Below the pieces are notes generated by a model. The model searched no databases and had not been told where the DNA came from. It saw only the letters and a list, made by a program, of their open reading frames with translations. Of a DNA stretch of 46,367 nucleotides, positions 36,610 through 46,367 are shown piece by piece. The number at the start of each line of letters is the position of its first letter. Within the stretch, counting starts at the first letter, position 1. The translations under genes were made by a program, and so were the position numbers. The DNA comes from Hydnum rufescens UP504 (taxonomy: Eukaryota > Basidiomycota > Agaricomycetes > Cantharellales > Hydnaceae), in NCBI GenBank assembly GCA_014904985.1, contig MU129137.1, positions 45,024 through 91,390 on the forward strand. Direction: 5' to 3'.

Positions 36610-37102
36610 TAACCCTATTAATCTGGAAGAAAGCTTCCCCCGAGTTTAGTGAGGAGCTTTCACTAGTTTCCCACACATCTTCAGGTACCAACTTCTTTGT
36701 TCGATACTGGACAAGACGTTTGTTTCATGACATTGATAAATAAAGTCTTAGTGGTCTGCGAATGATTCTGACTATAAAACCGTAACTAGAACAAATACTT
36801 GAGGCTTGTGGTGTGCAGTTTAAGGTCGTGCGCTTGGCTTCGTTTACCAAAGGGTATCTATCCTTCGACGGAAGAGATGTCGTGGGACACTCTCAACAAG
36901 CCTGAAACACTTGTGAAATCTATTTACACACCTAGAAGGGGAGGACAGGGAACGAGGAAGAGTCACGAGATCGTGGGACCTTTCCTGCCTTCCGCGACTG
37001 CCAAAATTTTCCTGGTTGCAACTTGTGAGCGACGTCGAGCGTGAAGCTGGATGGCGAGCGCCTAACGGACATTGACTCGCCGTAGGAAACAAAGCCTATC
37101 AA
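36610..37102. other. Upstream region of caprin-like gene
   Basis: No exon is supported. It should contain the promoter of the gene starting at 37103. Confidence 0.45.
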
Positions 37103-39527
37103 ATGGTTGAAGCTACAACGCCATCCGCGAGTATCTCAGTCCGCATCGTTCCTGGAGCACCTCCCCCTGTTCCACCCACAAAATCGCAGCTTAAAAAACG
37201 GAAACAGAAGACTGCAAAGGCTCGGACGTCAGGGGAGGAGGGGCTCGATTCTTCAAGGGACACTGCTCCTGCAGACCCTGTTCCGAACTCGAATTCACTG
37301 GGCGGTACGGAAGAAGAGAAAAAGACTACCGAGGCTGGTCCTGAACCCGAGCTTGCTCTCCATCCGTCAACTATTGCCCTCGAAGGCCAGAAGCCGCCCA
37401 GTCCCATAGTTGATCAAATTATCAACAGGCGCATCAAGGCTCTCGGAAAAAAAATCGTATGTTCACGCAAACAAATATCGCCTCGTTTTGAGTCACTCAA
37501 AACGTACTTAGCAACGCATTGCTCTTCACTCGTCGAAACCGGAGTCGACTTTGAATGAGGATCAGAAACGTTCGATCGCTAGTCTGCCCAACCTTGAAGC
37601 TAGCTTGAAGGAGCTCGAAGAAATCAAGAAGGGCATCGAGGTGCTCACTGGCGTTTTCTTCTCGTCGCCCGCGTGCTTAACACGGCCTTTTGAATCGGAC
37701 CCAGGTACTAGAGCATGAACAGGCAGAAAAGCAGCGGCGCTGCGCGCTGCTGAGGTGAAAGAGACTGAACAGCGGATAGCAGACGCAGTGTCATATGCTG
37801 AATCGAAGAGTATCATACGCACACGGTCTCTCGTTGCGTTTCTCGCATTGTCCACTCTTCTCGTGACACCCATTCCTCTCGCACCAGACCAGATTGGTGA
37901 CCATCGCGTTCCCACCGATGAGATCGAGAGAAATGTCATTATTGAGGCCGGACGCACCCTCCTTACTCCCGAATTCGGGAGCGGGGAGAAGGATCAACTC
38001 CTCAAGGCGATTCTCGGTATCCAGCTCGAGGGCTCGTTTATGGACATCCCTTGTAAGTGACCTCTTCGCCTCCTTGTCCGTCCATCTCTATTAGGCTCTA
38101 ATGCGGGATGAACATGGAAGATGACCGTCTCCGTGAAATCGTCCAACAATTCATCCACCCTACTACCCCGATCCCGTCAGCTCCTTCGTCTCCCCCACTT
38201 GTTGCATCTACCAACTTTCCTGAGGAGCGACGCTCTCTGTGGAAGACGTTTCCACGCCCACCACAGCCCAGCCACTCTCGCACCCCATAGTCCCCTCCGG
38301 CAGCGGCCTCACCACCACCAGCTCCTTCCAATTCATGTCCGAATCCGACCTTGATCTCGAACCTGTTCAAGAGTATCCCTCCACAGATCAAGCCCGTTCG
38401 ACCGGCTGGGTTCACATAGACGAAATTTCCCCTCTCCACCACGAGGAATTAGACCCTAATCTGAACGGAGGCGTCATGAGCGAGGAAGTACATAACCTGG
38501 TTGAAGAAGAACTCGAGGAGATCCAGGCGCAGGAGTTAGGCTCGGGTGAAACTCCCATCGAGGTATGTTTCTATTCCTATGGTCGAATTTAGCGTCGACT
38601 GTTGGCATCAACTCATTCTCGCATAGTCTGTCCCAGCTGAGCCGGAGCAAGCCACCCTCGATTGGGCTGCGGACGAAGGCGGCCTGCCATCCCTCTCCGC
38701 ACTAGAGAATTCGTTTGGGAAGTCTGGGGCCGCCACCCCCGTTGCTCCATCCAGCTCTACCCTGCCTAATTATCTTCCGCCTCACCAGTTCGCCCATACC
38801 AACGGTGATCGAGAGCGTCACCGAACCCAAGGGAAATCACCCCCGAGCAAGGATCAGGGACTCGCCCACAACAACACCAGTCCTCTCAGGTTCAGCTCGA
38901 TCCTGATGGATTTATGAGCATCCAGGGACGCCGGGCACGGGCGGATTCCGCGGTGGTGATAGATCCCACCGCGGCCGTGGATCTTGGGATGGGCGTGGCG
39001 GGTATGGTGGCCCCGTGGTGGTGGCGGTGGCGATCGGGGAGGGCGACGTGGAGGTGGCCCTGGGAATGAACAGGTTTAGCTCAAGCTTCTCCCTTCTCTT
39101 TCGACTGTTTGCCTTGCTGAATGCGACCACTTCTGTAGGGTGGCTTTGCAAACAGCGGGAATGAACGAGGTCCGAATGGCGCTGGGGAACCTACTCCTGG
39201 TGCCGAGTCGTATCGAGGACGAGGTGGCCCACGTGGAGGTCGTGGCCCCCCCCCTGACTTTGGTGGTAACGGTCCATATAATGGCAATGGAGGTCGAGGT
39301 CGTGGTGGATACAACAATGGGGATTATCGTGGAGGCGGAGGATACCGCAACCATGGTGAAGAAGATGGCGGGCGTGGAAGAGGCCGGGGTCGAGGTGGAG
39401 GTGGTAAGTCTTACACTCCATCTTTCATTGTCTCGAATTCAGAATTAATTCGCCGCTTTTTCCAGGTCCCCACCGCGGTGCCCGAGGATTTCCTGAAACA
39501 CGGGCCGGCCCGCCCCCCGAGGCATAA
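37103..39527 (+). CDS. Caprin-like RGG-rich RNA-binding protein
   Basis: Start MVEATTPSASISVRIVPGAP, then a basic K-rich segment. The conserved block is IVDQIINRRIKALGKKIQRI (the intron ends near 37511), LNEDQKRSIASLPNLEASLK and ELEEIKKGIEVLEHEQAEK. This parallels the Caprin dimerisation region, where KK...LN-DQ...K precedes a coiled coil. An acidic middle follows (EEVHNLVEEELEEIQAQELG), then a C-terminal RGG domain over three exons (about 38920-39520), ending PHRGARGFPETRAGPPPEA with a stop at 39525. Caprins act in cytoplasmic mRNP granules and translation control; that role is inferred here. Frame breaks at the AAAA run 37727-37730 and near 38235 look like base-count errors. Confidence 0.65.
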
Positions 39528-41275
39528 AATCTTGCTTGTGCTGTCAATGTTGCCGTCGTCACCAGCGAAGGCGACGGTGCTGGCTCTTGGTGTGTTGCCA
39601 TGAAACCCTGTCCCAGTCAGACATCATAAATATGCACGGGTGCCCCTTCTCCCATTATTGCTTGCCAGCCAACCGGCCCTCGTCTCTCCCTATTTAACAT
39701 GCATATTCACACTATTCATCACTGTTCACATATTCATGCACTGAATCACAATCCTTCCTTCGCCCCTCGTGAATGGCCTCCTTCAGAACCTATGCTGTGT
39801 AGATGCACACCAAATTGTAATATATATGTGGCTGTGGCATCCGAGACACTTGGGTGGGAGTACAAAAAAGACGGGTTACATCCCTCGCAGCTGGTAATGA
39901 TGGACTAGTGTTCATCCCTCCCGGCCGGGTGTCAGGTCCCCACGTGCCAGTGACAATTTCTGTAGTTTAGCGCGCCAGAGCCACCAAGGGCATCGGTCGT
40001 TAGTTACGAGACTAATTGGTCGCCTGGGTGAGTTCATCAAGGCCACCGCTTCAAAAAGCGGAATGCAAGACTTGATTTCCTGGCAATCTATACTAACACC
40101 CCACTTTTCTGGGAACATGCCTAAAAGCACATACGAGACATCAAATATATACGGAAAGCACCACGCTGGACGTAGCCAGAACAGCACAAGAAGTGGAAAC
40201 AATGTGAGTCCAAGGGGGACCTAATAAGAAAGAAGGAGCGCGGAAGAAGGCTTAAGCTTACACCACACTGTATGAAGGCTGCCCTCATAGCTACCTGTAG
40301 CCGAAACGGCATACAAGAAAGAGCCTCACCAACATGAGTTTAGCAGGCTGATTAAGCGTGATGAGCTTTTGAATAAATCTTTAAAACGGCAATTGATCGC
40401 TCAAAAGGCCCGACGGAACTTGTCTGACAACCACTGATACTGGGCCACAGAGTGCTTAGACATCGATCACAGCTTGCCGTGAGCCGCACGAACTTGATTC
40501 CCCATGCGGTCGCTACAACATTAGCATCGTGTTTTGCGTCCTCACACAGTGAATGCACGTGAATGTTAAGCTTCCCTTAGATAGCAGTTGCGGAGAAAAC
40601 GGCGCCTTCCCTGCGGATTACGTCATTCTACTGTTGCTTGCTGAGCCGCACTCTCTCTGAGGGGGGTGGCGCAGCTGTGGCGGACGCGTTTCCAGCTCAG
40701 GAGAACAGTGCTTCACATAAAATTGATCGTTATCGCGAAGTCCAGATCATCGATCGCGACCATTGATAAATACCACATACTTGCAAGGTCAGTGCCCATT
40801 TCGGCAAAAGAACCAAGAACCTCCCTGGTGGAACATCTCGCTTGTGGGGTGCAGGGATGACCTGTCATCGGTTCGTCACGTGCTCGCCGGGTGCCCATCC
40901 CGCTTTATTTTTGGAGTACTGTATGTAACGGCGATAGGCCACGATCCGATGCGTCAATTACAATGATGAACAAGATAAGAGTGATTACAAGTATCCATGT
41001 TGGGTGGAATGAACTCACAAAGATAATCGTTCATGGCTTCTGACTAGGGATCATGGAGCACAAAATATGTCACCTGAGAAGAGGATCAGCAAATCACAAT
41101 TGATTCATAATTGGCTTGGGAATATAACGATTGAAATTCCTTGTCAGAGATAAGGATCTAGCCGCACGAACTGTGGCGTCCCCAGAAGTATTTCACGAGA
41201 CGATGCATAAGGGAATTCGGGAGCGTACCTGCTTCCGGCGCGTTGTCTGTATAGACCTGGTACTTCCGTATCATC
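39528..41275. other. Long region without a recognisable gene
   Basis: About 1.75 kb holding only short frames on either strand with no motif or consistent splice pattern. A tRNA A-box-like string occurs at about 40667 but has no B box. It may contain decayed mobile DNA that I cannot identify. Confidence 0.5.
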
Positions 41276-41419
41276 ATGGCGGATGAACCTGACGTTACGA
41301 AGACCCAGTGGCAGAACGTGAAAGATGCCCAGAAAAAGATCAGTTTATTGATTGATGGCTTCCCTCGAGCTGTATGGACGGGATGTCCACCGAGACGACC
41401 AGTTCCTCAAGAATACTGA
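41276..41419 (+). CDS. Short ORF containing LLIDGFPRA, unclear
   Basis: A 47-codon frame starts MADEPDVTKTQWQNVKDAQK and includes ISLLIDGFPRAV. LIDGFPR is the NMP-kinase (UMP-CMP/adenylate kinase) Walker B strand motif, but no P-loop or other kinase motif is nearby. It may be a chance match, a relic, or the first exon of a small gene. Confidence 0.25.
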   Translation: MADEPDVTKTQWQNVKDAQKKISLLIDGFPRAVWTGCPPRRPVPQEY

Positions 41420-41602
41420 AAGACGCCGGAGGACGCATATCCACGAGAGAGGGTATCTGCGGATAATAAATACCGGAGGGGGTGAGAGTGCAATGACGAC
41501 AGAAACTCGACCGTTCGGAGAAATCGCTCTTAGGTCATCAATCAATCAGGGAACCGCAACGGGAATATAGACTGTAGAATAATGACGGGTAGATGAAGGA
41601 CA

Positions 41603-42040
41603 TCAAATGATAACAGAGGGTACGCGAGGTCGAGGCGGACCAGTTGGTTCCTGAAGGGTCCCTGCTGTGAACGGACCCTCCAAGGGTGTTTTCGAAGGCA
41701 ACAGCAATCCGCCGTCCAGATCACCCACCCACGGATGAGTTGTAGCCTGGGGGATGATGCACTTTCGTTCCGAGAGGCGCTCGTAGGGACACCCCTTGGC
41801 TCCGCCTTGATCGTTCATTCCCGAGTGAAAAGGTCCCGACAAACAGGGCTGTATGATATCTTGAATCACAAGCGTCCGCAGAATCCGGGGTGCCACGGGT
41901 AAGCCCGATAAATCGGCGAACGAGTTGAACACTGTTTTTGGGAGCTCGTTCAAGAATGGAATTGATTGAGCATGACAAGTGAAAGAGGTGAAGTAAATCA
42001 GGAGGGTCAAGGTACCTGCCAAACGAGGTGGGCGAGACAT
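41603..42040 (-). CDS. Possible small secreted protein
   Basis: From ATG 42040 the frame encodes about 145 residues. It opens with a typical signal peptide: basic MSRPPRLAG, hydrophobic TLTLLIYFTSF, and a cleavage-like CHAQS. The mature part has few cysteines and a Pro/Gly-rich tail (LEGPFTAGTLQEPTGPPRPR). No family is recognised. A splice within the frame is possible, and the C-terminus is uncertain. It lies 235 bp from the divergent transporter gene. Confidence 0.42.
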   Translation of the reverse strand: MSRPPRLAGTLTLLIYFTSFTCHAQSIPFLNELPKTVFNSFADLSGLPVAPRILRTLVIQDIIQPCLSGPFHSGMNDQGGAKGCPYERLSERKCIIPQATTHPWVGDLDGGLLLPSKTPLEGPFTAGTLQEPTGPPRPRVPSVII

Positions 42041-42275
42041 GGTCGCCAGGGGCAAACCAAAGCAAGGGTGTGAACGTGCGCAAGGTGGAGAAAGGGGCTA
42101 GTTCGTTGAACATTACAGTGACATGTCACATCGTTACGGGTGAACCAGGCACCAGGCCATATTGGTACACCTTACAAATCTGCCTCAACACCACTCCAAA
42201 ATAATGCATCTTAAAACGCCCCATCTTTCCGCGGCCGCACTTTTCCCTCGACTGCTTTCATAGCATCTTCTCGCC
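42041..42275. promoter_or_regulatory. Divergent promoter region of secreted-protein ORF and transporter
   Basis: These 235 bp lie between start codons pointing away from each other. A GCGGCCGC site lies at about 42231. No defined operator is recognised. Confidence 0.4.
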
Positions 42276-44856
42276 ATGGCTCCCTCTCCCCGGGCAGAAT
42301 CCCTCACCAGCGCAGAAGATGAGAAAGTAGGCCCACAGGTGTTTGAGGACATCCCAGCCTCACACTCGAGGAAGGAGAAAAGGCTGTACCGCAAGATTGA
42401 TCTTCGGTACTCTCTATACAAAATCCCTCGCGCGTGCTTTACTGATGTTTGAGACTCCCCAGCTTGATGCCCATCTTGTCTTTGGTGTACCTCTTAGCAT
42501 TCATGGATAGAGGTCAGATACACGTCCCATTCTCGATACTTCTCATTCAGCCTCACCGTATCTGTAGGAAATATTGGTCCGTGCGAATCCCCTTCGTCCT
42601 CCCCCCTTTACAGTGCCCATCTACTTTTTATAACATCAGGTAATGCAAAACTCGAAGGTCTCGTAACCCAGCTGAAGATGACCAGCCAGGATTATACCGT
42701 TGCTTTGGTGCGTTTCTTTTACTGCTATCAACGCATCGCTCGGCCCGACTCTTGACCCCACCTTCCCTTTAGGTCATGTTTTCGTCGTACGTAAGAGCAC
42801 ATGCCATCCATCATGTTCTATCTCCCACCACCCATCTCCTCGCAGCCGTATTGCCTGTTGGAGCCTCCCTCTAATTTGTTTTTGAGGAAATTCCGCCCAT
42901 CACGGTAATAATTCCCTCCCACGTCGTCTCTCCCGATTCTCTTTTCTAAATATGGCCATGGGTTCTACCGCAGCTATATTCCATTCCTCAACTTGTTATG
43001 GGGAATCGTGATGACCTTGATGGGTCTCGTCAAAACATATCCCCAATTTGTTGGCACCAGAATCTGTCTGGGGGTTTGCGAAGCTGGCTTGTGAGTCAAA
43101 AGCGCACTCCTTACTCGCCTTTCTGATCCAACACTCTCCCCCCAGATTTCCTGGAGTTGTATACTTGTGAGCTTGAGAGTTGAAAGACGTGGCTGAACCA
43201 TAACAACTTCACCTTAGCTTGACGTTCTGGTATTCACGATACCAGTTGCAAACGCGCGTCGCAATTTTCTTTGGAGCTACCACCATCGTATGCCGAATCT
43301 GTCAGTCGTCGTCTATGTGTGATGTTTAAGTACGCTTTCTTCTAGGCTGGCGCATTCTCTGGACTCTTGGCGTATGGGATCAGCTTCATGAGTGGGACGC
43401 AAGGTCTACTCGGCTGGTCCTGGATTTTTGTGCGTCCCCATTATTTAATTGAGCTCGTTTGATCACTAATACTGTCATCGTTATTAGATCTTGGAGGGCA
43501 TCGCTACAGTTGTAGTGGCTATCATCTCAGCATTCTGGCTTCATGGCTGTGATTCCCCTGAAGAAGCGTCGTTCTTAACGCCAGCCGAAAGGTCTGACCA
43601 TTTGACATTGTTTCAGCCCGAGCACTTGCCGTCTGATCTCAAATTCTTGACAGACAATTTTTATCGTACCGCCGAAGTAAGAAAATGATGCTCTTGCGGA
43701 TGTAACCATTGATCACGTATCTTGGGATTGTTTAGGGCATGAATCATCCTCAGTCGGTGAAGATGAAAGTCTGAAGAGTGTATACGTGTGGAGGGCCGTG
43801 AAGGAGTGGCAGGCAAGTCTCTAGCCTCTCGCTCCCGACATCCTGACAAACTCATCACCTTCAAGGTCTGGGCTCACTCTTGATTGCTCTGTGTATCGTA
43901 GTCCCTTTATATGCGAATGCGCTCTTTCTCCCGTAAGTTGGCATGGCCTCCTTCCTATCGTCCCCTTCTGATCTTGGTTCCCAGGTCCATCATCAAAGGG
44001 TCCGTATATGTACCTACTCCCACCTACTTCTTCCTTATAGCCGCTCTCTTCCTTTGTAGTTTTGGCTACAGCGTGGCCGTTTCTCAGCTTCTCACAGTCC
44101 CACCCTACGTATTCGCGGCCATCATTACCATCACCGGATCTCTCATCGCTGATAGGATCAAGCGTAGAAGTCCTTCCATAGTGATCGGCCTGACGATCGG
44201 TCTGATTGGCTTCGCAATCAATATCTCCAATGTGAAGTCTCGTGGCCCAAAATGTAGGTGCTGCAAATGTGGTCCCCCCATTCTGGAATATGAGAGGACT
44301 GACAGAAGTCCTTGAAGACTTCGGTACGTTTTTGTGCACGGCAGGGACATATAGTGCCTTCCCTGCAACCATCGCCTGGCTTGGCAATAATCTGGCGCCC
44401 TCTACTAAACGAGGTACTATTTTTATTCTTATCAATGGTATTCAGTATTTCAACAAGCGCTCGCATTTTTTTTTTTATCTTTGAAGGTGTTGGGATCGCG
44501 ATGCAACTCGGTCTGGGGAACATCGGTGCTATTATAGCCTCCGTATCGTATAGAACCAAAGATGAACCACACTTTACTCTTGGACGTACGTAATCATGAT
44601 GCGAACCACCAAATCCCCCCCCCCCCCCCCCCACCGTCTTCTCTGACCATTCGCCCCAACTCCCTGCAGATTCGGTTGTCATCGGTTTCACATGCGCGGG
44701 GATCATAGTGACGTTTCTCGTCGCCTTGATTCTAGCGCGGATCAATGCGGACCGCGATGCTCAGGCCCTTAATGGAGAAAATTCGCTCGGATCATACACC
44801 AAAGAAGAGCTTGCGGGATTAGGCGACCGCGCGCCGACTTCCGATACTCCCTCTGA
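42276..44856 (+). CDS. MFS transporter, allantoate permease (Dal5) family
   Basis: A 12-TM major facilitator of the anion:cation symporter group, which imports small organic anions such as allantoate, nicotinate or related nitrogen and vitamin compounds across the plasma membrane; the substrate here is unknown. Motifs in order: KRLYRKIDLRLMPILSLVYL, DRGNIGNAKLEGL (with a 9-nt exon), YPQFVGTRICLGVCEAGLFP, GLLGWSWIFILEG after TM6, the helix LYANALFLPSI, SLIADRIKRRSP, YFGTFLCTAGTYSAFP and VGIAMQLGLGNIGAIIAS. The C-terminus TKEELAGLGDR is normally followed by a DFRY-L end; here DFRYSL and a stop at 44854-44856 appear in a frame one base off, near 44835. About 13 short introns make it the most intron-rich gene in the window. 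Confidence 0.93.
42568..42576 (+). other. 9-nt micro-exon (GAAATATTG) of the MFS gene
   Basis: Introns 42513-42567 (55 nt) and 42577-42639 (63 nt), both GT-AG, flank nine coding bases. Joining ATGGATAGAG + GAAATATTG + GTAATGCAAAACTC gives MDRGNIGNAKL, the conserved loop of this transporter family. Skipping it keeps frame but deletes three conserved residues. Confidence 0.8.
44615..44632 (+). repeat. Poly-C tract in an MFS intron
   Basis: A run of about 18 C lies inside the intron between the exons ending ...HFTLG and starting at about 44670. It probably supplies part of the pyrimidine tract before the acceptor and is likely length-variable. Confidence 0.7.
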
Positions 44857-45081
44857 TCATGATGTGTGCACAAGGGGGCGTGGGGGTGGGGGTTTCTGTG
44901 CCTCCCTCTATCGTCGTCGTCCTTGGTATTCTTGTTAGCAATGTGCACCCCACTCGACCTGGGTTTGCGTGTTGTTTTTCCTGTATAGATATTGAACAAT
45001 CTATAGGTCCGCCTATATTAGGAATGTTAAGCGGTTATACTGCTGAATATGCGTGACACTTTTGATGGCCGCAATGTTTGA
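44857..45081. other. 3' flank of the transporter
   Basis: No coding feature is supported; it is G-rich at the start. Confidence 0.4.
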
Positions 45082-45297
45082 AGCTATCTCCGGTACCGCA
45101 TCACCATCTATGAAATCAATGAAGCTGCGCTTAAAAGCTTAATCCTCGGCGTTACTGTTGCCGAGCCGGCCCAACACCAGATCATCGCACTTCAGGCGGG
45201 CTTACCACGAGGATTTGAATACACCTGCCGAACATTCGTCAAGGCCCTGTCCCATTGCCCCTCAACTCAAGTCTTAGCCCCACAGAGACTTTATTAA
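45082..45297 (+). pseudogene. Coding relic, perhaps thiolase-like
   Basis: A frame of about 70 codons without ATG reads YRITIYEINEAALKSLILGV, then TVAEPAQHQIIALQAGLPRG and ends APQRLY at a stop. The order AL..., G-V, PA-Q...AL-AGLP, C...KAL resembles the segment before the active-site Cys of acetyl-CoA acetyltransferases, but the active-site context is lost. An upstream TGA at 45079 and no start make it a fragment. The family call is tentative. Confidence 0.28.
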
Positions 45298-46111
45298 TCA
45301 CGTATTCCGTGCGGTCATTTATTGAAAATTCAATGCTCCTCCTGTTGTATTTCTTCGACGCCGCCCAAAACGCTCTTCCTGAATCAACAATCAGCATCTT
45401 AAATGGCTTCATTCGGCACTGGCTCTATGGATTCAAAGCTTGCTTGGCAAGGCTTGGAAGCCTTCAATTAATACTGGCTGAAATATTATGCAAGGGACCT
45501 CCCAAACCATCGTGTGTGTGATTACATGCTCCTCTAGTGGGGGATTTCCTGTAAATGGCCAGACTCTATTGAGCGCACCTAGCTGAGTGATGGGACCATC
45601 CCTGTGTTGTGGCCAGAGAATGTTGGAATTGGGGATGGGCTCATCACTTAGTCAGCATATCCTCTTTCTCGGGATGTACCGAAGTCCCCTCAAGCATTTG
45701 GTTGAGCTCTGATCAAACACTCTAGTACCTTTCCTCTCGTTGTGCGAATCTAAGTGACACCGCACTGATTCTTCAACAGAGAATCTACTTTCACTGGATG
45801 TTATGAAATTAAGAAGAAAACCTTTATAGAGCGAGAATGAGTGCACTGCTGTGGCCACTTGACTACTGGGGGAACCGGAATGAACAGTAGCAACGTCGGC
45901 AATCCCTGAGCCGGCATTTCCCGGCTGAAGCAAGGTTTTTCGCGGATTTGACAATTATGCGTGGCCTCTACAAAATGTTACGAACAGATTTTCTTCAATC
46001 TAGCCTGGATTTGTGTTACAGGTCCGAAAATCTCAGTTTAGGCACAATGGGACCGAAACGTAACTTTTTGTAGATACTGTAATATGACGAGTAAAGGCTG
46101 TCACCCGTGCA
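45298..46111. other. No recognisable gene
   Basis: Short frames only, on both strands, without motifs. Confidence 0.5.
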
Positions 46112-46257
46112 TGCCAGCTTGTACTCTTGCCTTAGGTGGCTGCTTTGTCCATACATGGCTGGTACTCTTGCCTTAGGTGGCTGCTTTGTCATACATGACT
46201 TGTACTCTTGCCTTAGCTGGCTGCTTTGTCCATACATGGCTTGTACTCTTGCCTTAG
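46112..46257. repeat. Tandem repeat, about 41-bp unit, 3.5 copies
   Basis: The core GTACTCTTGCCTTAG starts at 46121, 46162, 46202 and 46243 (periods 41, 40, 41). Units share the string TGGCTGCTTTGTC and end in CATACATGGCT, with few substitutions. The last copy is interrupted after CCTTA by the inverted-repeat element. Confidence 0.9.
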
Positions 46258-46367
46258 GGCCTGTTTGGATACCCCAGAAACATTTCAAAGAAACACATTT
46301 CTCAATATAAAATGGCAAAATGACCCAAAATGTTTTGCCATTTTTATATTGAGAAATGCATTTCTTT
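46258..46367. mobile_element. MITE-like inverted-repeat element, cut by the window edge
   Basis: It begins GGGCCTGTTTGGATACC directly after TTA, the target-site sequence favoured by PIF/Harbinger (Tourist-type) elements. Arms AAAGAAACACATTTCTCAAT and ATTGAGAAATGCATTTCTTT, each extended by about 14 further bases (AT-rich, then TGGCAAAA / TTTTGCCA), form a stem of about 34 bp around a 12-nt loop near 46320-46331. The outer right arm, expected to read back to CAAACAGGCCC plus TTA, lies beyond the window. No coding capacity is visible. Confidence 0.7.

Noticed and set aside
16229..40000. RNA-biology genes (METTL16, MRD1, caprin-like, RS/RG-rich) as a functional cluster
   Set aside because: They are interspersed with unrelated genes and mostly on separate transcription units; chance grouping of housekeeping genes is the simpler reading.
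40663..40760. tRNA-like A box (TGGCGCAGCTGTGG)
   Set aside because: No GGTTCGA-type B box at suitable distance, and no pairing 3' acceptor strand for GGGGGG; a cloverleaf cannot be drawn.
45255..45521. 88-codon plus-strand ORF
   Set aside because: No motif or splice context, and it overlaps the better frame that ends at 45297.
1..46367. CRISPR arrays, bacterial operons, ribosome binding sites
   Set aside because: Spliceosomal introns and eukaryotic gene families throughout; the only tandem repeat (46112-46257) has no spacer structure.

Overview
This window reads as nuclear DNA of a basidiomycete fungus, most likely an Agaricomycete. Genes are densely packed and split by many short GT-AG introns (about 50-70 nt). 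Conserved eukaryotic single-copy genes (SMC6, MRD1, METTL16) sit beside fungal-only families, and the left end holds a fungal non-LTR retrotransposon. There are no bacterial features, rRNA genes, CRISPR arrays or convincing tRNA genes.

Layout. (1) 1-4007, minus: a decayed two-ORF LINE element that runs off the left edge, with a zinc-knuckle ORF1 and an endonuclease/reverse-transcriptase ORF2. (2) 4424-5378, plus: coding remnants resembling a FunK1-type kinase. (3) 5449-10607, minus: SMC6. (4) 11079-11922, minus: a lipocalin-like protein, head to head with (5) 11974-14726, plus: a HAM1-like fungal protein. (6) 14963-16182, minus: an unrecognised protein, head to head with (7) 16229-18411, plus: a METTL16-type RNA m6A methyltransferase. 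(8) 18993-20998, minus: a protein carrying an integrase-type HHCC zinc-binding domain without an integrase core. (9) 21792-23895, plus: a disordered protein with a PPGAW motif and a membrane segment. (10) 24145-24815, plus: a small basic helical protein. (11) 26595-29362, plus: MRD1 (RBM19), with five RRMs. (12) 30209-34480, plus: a large S/P/R-rich disordered protein. (13) 37103-39527, plus: a caprin-like RGG protein. (14) 41603-42040, minus: a possible small secreted protein. (15) 42276-44856, plus: an MFS transporter of the allantoate-permease (Dal5) type. (16) 46112-46367: a 41-bp tandem repeat followed by a MITE-like inverted repeat cut by the right edge.

These genes do not form a pathway or cluster. 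RNA biology is well represented (METTL16, MRD1, a caprin-like protein, an RS/RG-rich protein), but nothing in the sequence shows co-regulation. The most unusual points are two head-to-head gene pairs with only about 50 bp between start codons, a 9-nt micro-exon in the transporter, an MRD1 start codon apparently split by an intron, and a host-type gene with a captured retroelement zinc domain. Several otherwise intact genes show one-base frame breaks, often in homopolymers. These look more like sequence or assembly errors than decay, and they limit the precision of some gene models.
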